Of a stretch of 64,000 nucleotides of DNA, positions 46,568 to 55,368 are shown in pieces (position 1 is the first letter of the stretch; every line of letters starts with the position of its first letter). The translations under genes and the position numbers were made by a program. This DNA comes from CBDESN01 sp965242495. Its GTDB lineage: Bacteria > Pseudomonadota > Alphaproteobacteria > MPNO01. The notes below the pieces were generated by a model. It made no database searches. It saw only the letters and a program-made list of their open reading frames with translations, and had not been told where the DNA came from. The stretch covers positions 3,100,001 to 3,164,000 of the forward strand of contig OZ251446.1 in assembly GCA_965242495.1 (NCBI GenBank), read 5' to 3'.

Positions 46568-48114
46568 ACCTGGCGGGCATGCTGGCGCGGGCGGCGCGGC
46601 TGTGGCCGGATCGGCCGGCGGTGGCGCTGGGCGGGACCGCGGTCGCGTCCTATGCCGAGCACGCCGACCGGGCGGCCCGGCTGGGCGCGGGCCTCCGGCG
46701 CACGCTCGGTCTGCGGGCGGGCGACCGCGCGGCGCTCGCGATGTCGAACCGGCCCGCCTGTTCCGAAGCGATGTTCGGCATCTGGCATGCGGGCCTCGCC
46801 GCGGTGCCGATGAACGCCAGGCTGCATCCCAGGGAGCTCGCCTATGTCCTCGAGAATTCGGGCGCGCGGGTGTGCTTCGCATCGGACGAGCTGGCCGCAT
46901 CCATAGCCGAGGCCGCGCGCGGCCTCGCCGGGCTGGAGCGCATCGTCGCGGTCGGGAGCGCCGATTATCGGCGCCTGTTCGCGGACCAGCCGGACCCGCC
47001 GGCGGAAACCGGCCCCGACGATCTCGCCTGGCTGTTCTACACCAGCGGCACCACCGGCCGGCCCAAGGGCGCCATGCTCACCCATCGCAACCTGATGGCG
47101 ATGACGCTGAGCTATTACGCCGACGTGGATTCGGTGAGCGAACGGGACGCCATCGTCCATGCCGCGCCGATGTCGCACGGCTCGGGGCTCTACATGATGA
47201 CGCACGTAACCCAGGGCGCCTGCCAGATCGTCCCGGAATCGGGCGGATTCGACGCGGACGAGCTGCTCGCCCTCCTGCGCCGATACCCGGGCGCCACCGT
47301 CTTCGCCGCCCCGACCATGGTGATGCGGCTGATCGACGCGCCGGGCGCCGGCGGCGCCGATGCCGCCAATCTCAAGACCCTAGTCTATGGCGGCGGGCCG
47401 ATGTACGCCGCCGACTGCCTGCGCGCCCTCGACGCGCTCGGACCCAAGCTGGTCCAGATCTACGGCCAGGGCGAGGCGCCGATGACGATCACCTCCCTGT
47501 CGCGCGCTCTGCACGCCGACGCCGGCCACCCCCGCTATCGCCGGCGCCTCGCCTCGGTCGGCGTGGCGCGGACCGGCGTCGAGGTCCGCATCGCCGGCGC
47601 CGACGGGCGCGCCCTGCCCCCGGGCGAGGCCGGCGAAGTCGGCGAGGTGCTGGTGCGGGGCGACGTGGTCATGGCGGGCTACTGGAACGACCCCGACGCG
47701 ACCGCCGCGGCGCTGCGGGGCGGCTGGCTGCATACCGGCGACCTGGGCGCGTTCGACGAGGACGGTTTTCTCACCCTCAAGGACCGTTCCAAGGACGTGA
47801 TCATCTCGGGCGGGGCCAACGTCTACCCGCGCGAGGTCGAGGAGGTGCTGCTGACCCATCCGCGGGTGAGCGAGGTCTCGGTGATCGGCCGCCCGCACGC
47901 CGAATGGGGCGAGGACGTGGTGGCCTTCGTCGTGGCGCGCGGGGCCGGACCGCCGCCGGAGGCCGAGCTGGACGCGCTCTGCCTCGACAACATCGCCCGC
48001 TACAAGCGCCCGCGCGCCTATCGCTTCGTGGACGACCTGCCCAAGAACGAATACGGCAAGGTGCTCAAGACCGCGCTGCGGGACGCGCTGCCCGTCCGAG
48101 GAGACCGCGGATGA
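46564..48114 (+). CDS. AMP-dependent acyl-CoA synthetase/ligase
   Basis: The 516-residue product is an ANL-superfamily ligase that activates a carboxylic acid with ATP and CoA. The A3 motif is WLFYTSGTTGRPKGAMLTH near residue 156. IYGQGEAPMTIT is the A5 region (E replaces the usual T in YGxTE), LHTGDLGAFDEDGFL is A7, LKDRSKDVIISGGANVYPREVEE is A8, and KNEYGKVLKTALR carries the A10 lysine. It is coupled to the HyuB gene upstream and the cupin gene downstream, so it probably activates the hydantoinase product or a later intermediate. Confidence 0.9.
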   Translation: MNLAGMLARAARLWPDRPAVALGGTAVASYAEHADRAARLGAGLRRTLGLRAGDRAALAMSNRPACSEAMFGIWHAGLAAVPMNARLHPRELAYVLENSGARVCFASDELAASIAEAARGLAGLERIVAVGSADYRRLFADQPDPPAETGPDDLAWLFYTSGTTGRPKGAMLTHRNLMAMTLSYYADVDSVSERDAIVHAAPMSHGSGLYMMTHVTQGACQIVPESGGFDADELLALLRRYPGATVFAAPTMVMRLIDAPGAGGADAANLKTLVYGGGPMYAADCLRALDALGPKLVQIYGQGEAPMTITSLSRALHADAGHPRYRRRLASVGVARTGVEVRIAGADGRALPPGEAGEVGEVLVRGDVVMAGYWNDPDATAAALRGGWLHTGDLGAFDEDGFLTLKDRSKDVIISGGANVYPREVEEVLLTHPRVSEVSVIGRPHAEWGEDVVAFVVARGAGPPPEAELDALCLDNIARYKRPRAYRFVDDLPKNEYGKVLKTALRDALPVRGDRG

Positions 48115-48497
48115 ACCGACGCGCCAGGCTCTACAACTGGAACGACCTGCCCCGCGAGACCGTGCGCCCGGGCGTCGAACGGGCCGGCTTCCGGGGCGAG
48201 GACGTGCTGCTGGTGATGAACTGGCTGGAGCCCGGCATGGACGTGAATCCGCACAGCCACCCGTTCGAGCAGGTCGTCCACATCCTGCAAGGCCGGGTTC
48301 GCTTCCACGTCGGCGACGAGACGTTCGAGGCCGGCTCCGGCAGCCTGATCCGCATCCCGCCCGACGTCGTCCATTACGCCGAGCCGATCGGCGACGAGCC
48401 CGCGCTCAACCTCGACGTCTTCTCGCCGATCCGCGACGACTACCGGCATCTGGTCGAATATCAGCAACCCGATTTCGACCCGCCCGACCGGGGCTGA
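48111..48497 (+). CDS. cupin-domain protein
   Basis: The 128-residue product is a single cupin barrel. The first motif G-x-D-V-N-P-H-S-H-P-F-E-Q-V gives metal-ligand candidates (two His and Glu near residues 44-49). The second motif GSLIRIPPDVVHYAEPIGDEP gives the last His. The C-terminus (VFSPIRDDYRHLVEY) matches small cupins found with catabolic genes. It overlaps the synthetase stop (ATGA). It may be an isomerase, a lyase or a sensor; the reaction is unknown. It is the last gene before the defence cassette. Confidence 0.82.
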   Translation: MNRRARLYNWNDLPRETVRPGVERAGFRGEDVLLVMNWLEPGMDVNPHSHPFEQVVHILQGRVRFHVGDETFEAGSGSLIRIPPDVVHYAEPIGDEPALNLDVFSPIRDDYRHLVEYQQPDFDPPDRG

Positions 48498-48656
48498 GGG
48501 CGGCGCCCGGACGCGTCTCCGACCGACGCGGGACGAGACTTTCGGAGGCGGTCGACGCCAATGCGGCGCGACGCCGTTTCCCGGACGCCTCGCGGAACGC
48601 CGCGCCGCTCATGTCAAGGCGCGCATGGCGCCGACGAAACAAGGCCGAAGACGCGC

Positions 48657-49067
48657 CTTATGAATTCCTTGGCGCCGTCGCCATTTTCACCGCCCCGATC
48701 CGCCTTGCCGTATCGGCGAAGCGCTGGACCTCTTCGGGGGTGAGCGCGCGTCCGAGCAGGTCGCGCTCGCGGTAGGAGAGCCATTTCTTGAGGACCTGGT
48801 AGCCGCCGAGCCTGTAGCGCCAGACTGCGGCGGGGACGTTGCGCCAGAAAGCGCGGTCGTTCAGGTAGACGTCGAAGGTGGTCATTCCGAGCGCAGGCAG
48901 GGCGTCGCCCAGGGCCGCGCGTTCCTCGGCGGCGTATTCGCGTTCGACGGCCCGGCCCTGACCGGGCATCACGGCGTCGCCCGCGCCGAGATGGCCCCAA
49001 ACCGGCGGCGGGGGCGAAATCGCCGCCCGCCATGTCGCCGCCGCCGATGGCGGCGAGCGCCGGGCGG
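48657..49067 (-). pseudogene. decayed copy of the 3' end of the single-chain R-M gene
   Basis: This ~410-bp stretch is a diverged (roughly 90% by eye) copy of 50017-50444, the last ~140 codons of the restriction-modification enzyme, in the same orientation. It still reads RFADTARRIGAVKMAT, YQVLKKWLSYRERDLLG and FDVYLNDRAFWRNVPA. An extra A in the run at 48999-49001 breaks the frame, an 18-base segment is missing upstream, and everything N-terminal is gone. It cannot make a functional enzyme. It matters as the left direct repeat flanking the Abi-like gene. Confidence 0.88.
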
Positions 49068-49122
49068 GCAGAATCGACATGGGAGCGGTTGGGTCACCCG
49101 AAGGGCCGGAGCATAGCGAAAG

Positions 49123-49165
49123 AGCCGCGAAGCGGCTTGACACACTGCTCCCGGCGGCCTACCCA
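49123..49165 (+). promoter_or_regulatory. hairpin and candidate promoter before the Abi-like gene
   Basis: A 6-bp perfect hairpin (AGCCGC/GCGGCT, 49123-49137) abuts a perfect TTGACA (49137-49142), with TACCCA at 49160-49165 after 17 bases. It could drive the Abi-like gene ~155 bases downstream; the -10 match is weak. Confidence 0.3.
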
Positions 49166-49179
49166 GGGTCTCATATGTA
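49151..49179. repeat. intergenic 29-bp element, copy 2
   Basis: This is the partner of 37033-37061 (23 of 29 bases equal). Here it lies between the decayed R-M fragment and the Abi-like gene and overlaps the candidate promoter. Confidence 0.4.
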
Positions 49180-49281
49180 AGTAAATCCGGACGTCGGGTT
49201 GCCGCGACAGCTCGTTCGATGCTACGATGCGGACGACGCATGTGGCGCGGCAACGAAAAAAATAGCGACGAACCGGAACAA

Positions 49282-49395
49282 AAACGGAAATGATGGCGAA
49301 ACAGCAGAGATTGCTAAGGTCATGAGTGAAGCCACGGAAAACGGAAATGATGGCGAAGCAACAGAGACTGCTAAGGTCATGAGTGAAGCTACCGA
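49282..49395 (+). repeat. two tandem 57-bp repeats spanning the start of the Abi-like gene
   Basis: Units 49282-49338 and 49339-49395 differ at only a few positions. Each encodes 19 residues (GNDGE...AKVMSEATE) and each contains AAGGTC-ATG, so both the ribosome site and the start codon are duplicated. Confidence 0.85.
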
Positions 49396-50008
49396 AACCA
49401 AACTCGTATTGGCTGCTCTAAAAAATTTTGGAGCGCCAGTAGGAGTGATTTCGGAAATTATCACGAATAATCTGAAATTATGGCAGTGGAAAAACCTCAT
49501 AAAGCTAGGGGAAAGTTCTGAAAAATTCTTGGCCAAGCGTGGTATCAAATCCAAAATTAATCCCATTCCACTAAAAGTCTTAATTCCGGCTCTTGGAGCA
49601 GCGTCGTTAGAAGACGACGATGACCTTCGAGATCTTTGGGCGCAGTTACTTGTAAATGCAGCTGATCCCGATGGAGTAGTTCAAATAGGGAGAGGAATCG
49701 TAAGTGTTTTACGGGATTTTAACCCGATGGAAGCACGACTTCTTCAGGCGATATATAGCGCTCCACCGATGGAAAGCGGAGTTCCGACAAAAGGGCTACC
49801 AGACAAGTATGTCCAACCTGAAGAAACGGAGGAAGGTTCCGATCTTCCTCCGGAACCCGTTCAGATTGGGTTGTGGCACCTTAAGAGGCTTGGATGCATT
49901 TACGAGGCTGGAACTTGGGATAGCATTACGGGAATTAGACGAGTAAAAATCACCGCGCTCGGCAAAGCACTTATCGAGGCATGCACGGCGCCACCGAAAA
50001 AAGACTGA
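49322..50008 (+). CDS. Abi-alpha (DUF4393)-like putative abortive-infection protein
   Basis: The 228-residue product resembles the Abi_alpha/DUF4393 family: PLKVLIPALGAASLEDDDDL followed by RDLWAQLLVNAAD, then FNPMEARLLQAIY and a C-terminal winged-helix-like part (LWHLKRLGCIYEAG, VKITALGKALIEA). Family members are tied to abortive phage infection; the mechanism is unknown. Composition is strikingly AT-rich (well under 50% GC by eye) with rare-codon use unlike its neighbours, a sign of transfer. ATG 49322 or 49379 may start it, since a tandem repeat duplicates the start region; a TTG at 49199 is also in frame. It converges on the R-M gene, 9 bases apart. Confidence 0.72.
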   Translation: MSEATENGNDGEATETAKVMSEATETKLVLAALKNFGAPVGVISEIITNNLKLWQWKNLIKLGESSEKFLAKRGIKSKINPIPLKVLIPALGAASLEDDDDLRDLWAQLLVNAADPDGVVQIGRGIVSVLRDFNPMEARLLQAIYSAPPMESGVPTKGLPDKYVQPEETEEGSDLPPEPVQIGLWHLKRLGCIYEAGTWDSITGIRRVKITALGKALIEACTAPPKKD

Positions 50009-50016
50009 AGGCATAG

Positions 50017-50444
50017 CTTATGAGTCTATGGGTCCTGTCGCCATTTTCACCGCCCCGATCCGCCTTGCCGTGTCGGCGAAGCGCTGGACCTCTTCGGGGG
50101 TGAGCGCGCGTCCGAGCAGGTCGCGCTCGCGATAAGAGAGCCATTTCTTGAGGACCTGGTAGCCGCCGAGCTTGTAGCCCCACACCGAGGCGGGAACGTT
50201 GCGCCAGAAGGCGCGGTCGTTCAGGTGCACGTCGAAGGTGGTCCTTCCGAACGCAGGTAGGGCGCCGCCCAGGGCGGCGCGTTCCTCGGCGGTGTATTCG
50301 CGTTCGACGATGCGTCCCTGACCGGGCATGACGGCCCCGCCCGCGCCGAGATGGCCCCAACCGGCGGCGAGGGCGAAGTCGTCACCGGCCATGTTGCGGC
50401 CGTCCGTGGTGGCGGGGACGGCGATGGCGGCGAGCGCCGGGCGG
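50017..50444 (-). repeat. right direct repeat: intact R-M 3' end matching 48657-49067
   Basis: This is the C-terminal coding part of the R-M gene that is duplicated at 48657-49067. The two copies lie in the same orientation and enclose the AT-rich Abi-like gene. Confidence 0.85.
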
Positions 50445-53350
50445 AGCGCGCCGGCGGTGACGCCGGGGACAGGGGTTTCGGGATCGAGCAGGGCCGCGAG
50501 TTCGCGGCCGCCCGCGGCCGAGCGGGCGAGTGCATCCGCCGCGTCCTTGCCCCCGCCGTCCGGCCAGCCGGGAAGCGGGATGCGCGGCCACTCCATGCGC
50601 AGCGCGCCGGCGTTGGCCGTGCCGTAGGCGAAGTCGTGAAGTGTCGCGAGGACGTGATGAAATAGATCCTCGACATCGAGGCCGAGGCGGTCGAGGTAGC
50701 GGCGCGCCGCGCCCGACAGGTTGGGCTGGCGGCCACCGCGCTCGTCGTCTTCACGGAGCCAAGCGGGAAAGAAGCTCGACAGTCCGTTGCCGAAGTTGTC
50801 GGCGAGGTGACGGGCCAGCGTCCCGCGCGAGAAATCTTCCTTGGCCTCCCGTTCGCGCGCCTCGACCCACAGATTCCCCTCGAACACGTGGGGTTTGTAG
50901 TCGGGGCGCTTTTCGTCGAGCAGCTTGGTGTCCGCCTCCCAATAGAGCCAGCGGTCGTCGAACGGGCGGTAGGCGAAGCGGACGAACCCGCTTTCGTCCG
51001 GCCCGCCTCTGGCAAGCAGTGTCTCACGCACCGCGCGCGCGTCGAACCGCGCCGTCGCCTTCATCGCCGCCGGGTAGCGCCGGGCGATCTCCTCATGGCT
51101 CAAGGCCGGATCGAAGTAGTCGGCGATCCGCGCCTTGAGCCGGTCGAGATCGGTATCGACCAGGAACCCGTCGCGGCTGGTCTTGACGCCCGGGAACGAC
51201 ACTGGAAACAAGTCGGGCAGCGTCGGCCAGTCGAACCAGCCGTCGCCGACCGCCGTGCGCGCGAACGGCAGGCCGAGCGGAAGCACCGGCGCGACATCGT
51301 CGTACAGCGCGCCCGGAGCCGCCTCCGCCGTCGCCAACAGGTCCGCGCGCTTGCCCCGCCCCCACAGATGCCGGAAGCCCACCGACTGCGCCGGCGCGTG
51401 GTCCGCCTTGCGCACCAGCGTCACGACCGCCGTCCCCACCTGGATGCCCACCGGGTCGCCTTTCGTCGAGAACACGCTTGGGTCCGGCGTTCCGTCCGGC
51501 GCCACCTTCCCGGTCTTGTACTTGTCGCCGTTCAGGCAATCGACGCGGATGGCGTCGAACGCCTCCAGGTAGCGTTCCCGTATCCCGGTGAACGACAGCC
51601 CGTCCAGCCAGGAGTAGTTCGAGATGAAACACACCACGCCACGGCCCGTCTTCTCCGCGATCCGCCGTTCCGCCATGCGGAAGAAGCGCACGTAGAGATC
51701 GTTCAGACCCTGGCCCTCCGGCTTGCGCACCCGCCGGGTCGTCCGGTAGGCGTCCGATAGCTCGCGCTCCTCCTCTACCGCCATGCCGGCGAAGCCGTTA
51801 TAGGGCGGGTTGCCCAGGATCACGAGGATCGGCGCATCGCGCTTCACCCGTTCGGCCCGGTCGCGTTCTTCTTCGAGTTCGGGGAACGGCAAGGGTTTCG
51901 TCACGCGGGGCTCCCAGCCGGTGAGCGCGTTGGTGAGGAACACCCCGGCGCGCTCCGTCCCGTCGTCGGCCAACGGCGCGTCCAACTCCCGCAGCGCCAA
52001 GCCCACTTGCAGATGCGCCACCACGAAGGGCGCCGGCATGATCTCGAACCCGAACACGCGCGACAGCGCCGCCTGCTTCACCCGCGCACCCGCCAGCGCG
52101 CCGAGACCTTGGCCCTCCAGGTTGGACGCGATACGACGCAAGACTTCCGCCAGATAGGCTCCAGTGCCGCAGCACGGATCCAGCACGTAGACGTTCTCCG
52201 CCGCCAAGCCCTCCGGGATGCCCAGATCGTCCTTCAAGGCGCGGTCCACCCGCGCCACCATGTAGCGGACGACCTCCAGCGGCGTGTACCAGACCCCCAA
52301 CTGTTTGCGGAGGTCGGGATCGAACGCCTCCAGGAACGGTTCGTAGAAATAGGGCGCCGCCGCGCCCTCGTCGAAGCGGGAGAAGAACGCCGCACGGTCC
52401 ACCCGGTCGAGCGCCGCAGCGGTCCAGTCCAGCACTTCCACCAGCCCGAGCGGTTGCAACCGGTTCGGTTGCGAGAGTTGCGCGAACAACGCCGCCAGCA
52501 CCGGGGCGCGCAAATGCCAGACCGACATGCGCCAGTCGAACACGCCGGCCGGCGCCGGGGTCTGCCGCGCCCACAGCACCCAGGCGGCGAACACGCCGTA
52601 GAACAGCGTCTGCACCAGGGTCGAATGGAAGAAGCGCCGGCCTTGCTCTCCCTCGAACCGCGCCCCCAACGCCTCTTCCAGCGCCCGCCGCACCGCATCG
52701 AGCGCCGGCGCGTCGCCCGCCGCCTCGACGCGGGCCAGCCCGTCGCGGGCATGGGAGGCGAGCAGCCACGCCAGGTCCTTCGGCTCCGCCAGCGCCGCCC
52801 GGTGCGACAGCGCACGCGCGAGATATTCGGCCAGACCCGCGCCCACCTCGCGGGCAAAGGCGCGCGGTTTCTCCAACTTGCGGCGGAAGTCTTCGGCGCC
52901 GTCGGCCAGACGCAGGCTCTCCAGCAGCAAAGGGCGGCCCGCCGCATCCTCGCCCACGAGCACGAAGTCGCGGCAGTTGGTGACCAGCACCAGCCGGTAG
53001 CGGCCCCAATAGCGGCTCACCTGACCGGAAGCCGCGGTCAGCCATGCGTCGTCGTCGGGCGCCTTCACTTCGATGACGCCACGTTCCGGCGCCTGTCCCT
53101 CGCGCGGGCGGCCCTTTTGGACCTGCCTCGCCGCATAGAGGCCGAAATCGGGATGGCCCGCGCCCTGGTCGGCGAGTTGACCGACGCAGAACACCTTCGG
53201 CTTGAGCGTAGCCCCCACGGCGTCGAGCAACCCCGTGAGCGGCCCGTAGCTCGAGAGCTCTCCGGTCGCTCCGCCCGAAGCCCGCACCCGTGTGAGATCG
53301 GCGAAGTACGCCTCGACCGCCGCCGTGAGTTTCGCGTTCGTTCCCGCCAT
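50018..53350 (-). CDS. large single-chain restriction-modification enzyme (type IIG/ISP-like)
   Basis: The 1110-residue protein combines a nuclease and an adenine methyltransferase. A PD-(D/E)xK-like signature lies near the N-terminus: HPDFG (Pro67-Asp68), then GVIEVKAP (Glu94, Lys96). The methyltransferase has motif I VLDPCCGTGAYLAE (Asp391), YTPLEVVRYMV before it, and catalytic NPPY at 514-517. The last ~500 residues, ending YQVLKKWLSYRERDLLG, resemble the specificity domain of type ISP/IIG enzymes. I see no helicase motifs, so DNA translocation is unlikely. It probably both cuts and protects DNA at an unknown site. ATG 53350 begins MAGTNAKLTAAVEAYFADL. Confidence 0.88.
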   Translation of the reverse strand: MAGTNAKLTAAVEAYFADLTRVRASGGATGELSSYGPLTGLLDAVGATLKPKVFCVGQLADQGAGHPDFGLYAARQVQKGRPREGQAPERGVIEVKAPDDDAWLTAASGQVSRYWGRYRLVLVTNCRDFVLVGEDAAGRPLLLESLRLADGAEDFRRKLEKPRAFAREVGAGLAEYLARALSHRAALAEPKDLAWLLASHARDGLARVEAAGDAPALDAVRRALEEALGARFEGEQGRRFFHSTLVQTLFYGVFAAWVLWARQTPAPAGVFDWRMSVWHLRAPVLAALFAQLSQPNRLQPLGLVEVLDWTAAALDRVDRAAFFSRFDEGAAAPYFYEPFLEAFDPDLRKQLGVWYTPLEVVRYMVARVDRALKDDLGIPEGLAAENVYVLDPCCGTGAYLAEVLRRIASNLEGQGLGALAGARVKQAALSRVFGFEIMPAPFVVAHLQVGLALRELDAPLADDGTERAGVFLTNALTGWEPRVTKPLPFPELEEERDRAERVKRDAPILVILGNPPYNGFAGMAVEEERELSDAYRTTRRVRKPEGQGLNDLYVRFFRMAERRIAEKTGRGVVCFISNYSWLDGLSFTGIRERYLEAFDAIRVDCLNGDKYKTGKVAPDGTPDPSVFSTKGDPVGIQVGTAVVTLVRKADHAPAQSVGFRHLWGRGKRADLLATAEAAPGALYDDVAPVLPLGLPFARTAVGDGWFDWPTLPDLFPVSFPGVKTSRDGFLVDTDLDRLKARIADYFDPALSHEEIARRYPAAMKATARFDARAVRETLLARGGPDESGFVRFAYRPFDDRWLYWEADTKLLDEKRPDYKPHVFEGNLWVEAREREAKEDFSRGTLARHLADNFGNGLSSFFPAWLREDDERGGRQPNLSGAARRYLDRLGLDVEDLFHHVLATLHDFAYGTANAGALRMEWPRIPLPGWPDGGGKDAADALARSAAGGRELAALLDPETPVPGVTAGALRPALAAIAVPATTDGRNMAGDDFALAAGWGHLGAGGAVMPGQGRIVEREYTAEERAALGGALPAFGRTTFDVHLNDRAFWRNVPASVWGYKLGGYQVLKKWLSYRERDLLGRALTPEEVQRFADTARRIGAVKMATGPIDS

Positions 53351-53529
53351 CGCCCCGTTGTCGCCGAGCGCGGCCCGTCGCGCAAGCGTCGTCCGCGATG
53401 GCGCCTGCGCAATCCCGCCCGCGGGGCCCCGGCCCGGGATCGCGCGGGGCGGGCCGCAGGCCCGGAGGCTCCGTTGTCTCGACCGCCGGATTCGCCTACC
53501 CTCGACCGGGCGGCGCGGCGGGGGAGGCG

Positions 53530-54405
53530 ATGCTCGGCCAGCAGCTGATCAACGGGTTGATGCTCGGCGCGTCCTATGCGCTGGTGGCGATCGGCTACAC
53601 GCTGATCTTCGGCGTCCTGCGGCTGCTTCACTTCGCCCATGGCGAAGTGTTCATGGTCGGCGCCTTCATCGGGCTGCACGTCGTGCTGTGGTTCGCCTTC
53701 GCCAACATCTACGTCGCCATCCTGGGGGCGATGGCGGTCACCGCCCTCCTCGGCTGGGCGATCGCGCGCTTCGCCGTCCAGCCGGTGAACAGGGACTACC
53801 CGCTGGCGCCGCTGATCAGCACCATCGGCGTCACCATCTTGCTCCAGAACCTCGCGATCAACGTCTTCGGCGGCGAGCAGGTCGCCTTCCCGGAGACCAT
53901 CGAACAGGTGCTCTACCGCATCGGGCCGCTGACCGTCGGCTCGGTCCAGATATTCATCCTCGCGGTCGCGATCCTGTCGATGGGCGGGCTGTGGCTGTTC
54001 ATCGACCGGACGCGGATGGGCCGGGCGATCCGGGCCACCTCCGAGAGCCACGAGACCGCCGCCCTGCTCGGGGTCGACGTAAACCGGACGATCGTCGTCA
54101 CCTTCGTCGTCGCCTCGGCCCTCGCCGGCGTCGCCGGCGTGCTCGACGGGGTGAAGAACAGCGCCATCACGCCCCATATGGGGCTCGAGGTCGCGGTCAA
54201 GGCGCTGGTGGTGATGCTGCTGGGCGGGCTCGGCAACGTGCCGGGAGCGATGGTCGGCGGGCTCCTCCTCGGCATGGTCGAGATACTGACCGCCAGCTAT
54301 CTCGGCACCAGCGTCCGCGACTTCTTTACCTTCGTGATCCTGATCCTGCTGCTGCTCTACCGCCCGACCGGGCTGTTCGGTACGCGGACCGTCGAGACCG
54401 GCTAG
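53530..54405 (+). CDS. livH: branched-chain amino acid-type ABC transporter permease LivH
   Basis: The 291-residue inner-membrane permease has about eight hydrophobic helices. It starts MLGQQLINGLMLGASYALVA, with IFGVLRLLHFAHGEVFMVGA near residue 33, both LivH hallmarks. A cytoplasmic loop with RATSESHETAALLGVDVNRT contacts the ATPase. AVKALVVMLLGGLGNVPGAM precedes the last helices. The ATG at 53530 follows GGGGAGG. It is the first gene of livHMGFK, downstream of the divergent R-M gene. The ligand may be an amide or aromatic acid rather than an amino acid, given the hydantoinase genes. Confidence 0.93.
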   Translation: MLGQQLINGLMLGASYALVAIGYTLIFGVLRLLHFAHGEVFMVGAFIGLHVVLWFAFANIYVAILGAMAVTALLGWAIARFAVQPVNRDYPLAPLISTIGVTILLQNLAINVFGGEQVAFPETIEQVLYRIGPLTVGSVQIFILAVAILSMGGLWLFIDRTRMGRAIRATSESHETAALLGVDVNRTIVVTFVVASALAGVAGVLDGVKNSAITPHMGLEVAVKALVVMLLGGLGNVPGAMVGGLLLGMVEILTASYLGTSVRDFFTFVILILLLLYRPTGLFGTRTVETG

Positions 54406-54420
54406 GCGCGGCGCCCCGGC

Positions 54421-55368
54421 ATGATCGACGAATTCCTCGAGTCGGTGCTGATCTTCGCCGGCATCAACGTCATCGCCGCCTACAGCTTCTACGTCCCGTT
54501 CAAGACCGGGCAGATATCGCTCGGCCAAGCCGGGTTCATGGGGATCGGCGCCTACGCCTCGGGCATCGTCACCGCCAAGCTCGGGCTGCCCTTCCCGCTG
54601 GGCCTCCTCGCCGGCGGCGTCGCCGCGGGGATCGTCGGCATCGGCGTCGGCTTCCCGGCGCTCCGCATCCGCGGCATCTACCTGCTGCTGCTGACGCTGG
54701 GGTTCGCCGAGATCGTCCAGGTCGTGATCCTCACCTGGGACTATACGGGCGGCGCGCAGGGCTTTCAGAACATCCCGTTCCTGGAGGATTCGCTGATCTG
54801 GATCTACGCCGTCGTCCTGCTGCTGGTGCTGTTCTTCGCCCGCCTCGAGCGGTCGAGTCTCGGGCGGGCGATGGACGCGGTCCACGAGGACGAGACCGCG
54901 GCCGAGGTCATGGGCATCGACGTCGTGCGCGTCAAGCTGTTCGCCTTCGGGCTCGGCGCCTTCGTCGCGGGCCTCGCCGGGGCGCTGTTCGCGCATTACT
55001 CGACCTACGTCGACTCGGTGACGTTCAACATCCTGGTCGGCGTCGAGATACTCATGTTCGTCCTGGTCGGCGGCGGCTTCAGCTATTGGGGCGCCTTCGT
55101 GGGCGCGGCGTTCCTCTCGCTGCTGCCCGAGCTGCTCCGCGCGCTCCGCGACCCGATGGAGCTGATCCCGCCGTCCTGGATCGCGAGCGCGCCCTGGGCC
55201 GGCGTCTACGATGCGGTCTACGAGTTCCTCGATTTCGAGAACGAGAAGCGCCTGATCGTCTACGGTCTGATCCTGATCGCGATGATGATCCTCCGGCCGC
55301 AGGGGCTGATCACCCGCGACACCGTCCGCCCGCTTCAGTTCGTGCGGCGGAGGCGGGGCGATGGCTGA
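54421..55368 (+). CDS. livM: branched-chain amino acid-type ABC transporter permease LivM
   Basis: The 315-residue permease is the LivH partner. It shows YSFYVPFKTGQISLGQAGFM near residue 21, GIGAYASGIVTAKLGLPF, LRIRGIYLLLLTLGFAEIVQ, and AVHEDETAAEVMGIDVVRVK, the ATPase-contact loop. FSYWGAFVGAAFLSLLPELL near residue 220 is typical. About nine hydrophobic helices are present. Its 3' end overlaps the livG start by 8 bases. Confidence 0.93.
   Translation: MIDEFLESVLIFAGINVIAAYSFYVPFKTGQISLGQAGFMGIGAYASGIVTAKLGLPFPLGLLAGGVAAGIVGIGVGFPALRIRGIYLLLLTLGFAEIVQVVILTWDYTGGAQGFQNIPFLEDSLIWIYAVVLLLVLFFARLERSSLGRAMDAVHEDETAAEVMGIDVVRVKLFAFGLGAFVAGLAGALFAHYSTYVDSVTFNILVGVEILMFVLVGGGFSYWGAFVGAAFLSLLPELLRALRDPMELIPPSWIASAPWAGVYDAVYEFLDFENEKRLIVYGLILIAMMILRPQGLITRDTVRPLQFVRRRRGDG

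Noticed and set aside
49199..49321. TTG start at 49199 extending the Abi-like protein by 41 residues
   Set aside because: In frame, but no ribosome site and an N-terminus unlike the family; the ATGs at 49322/49379 with AAGG are better.
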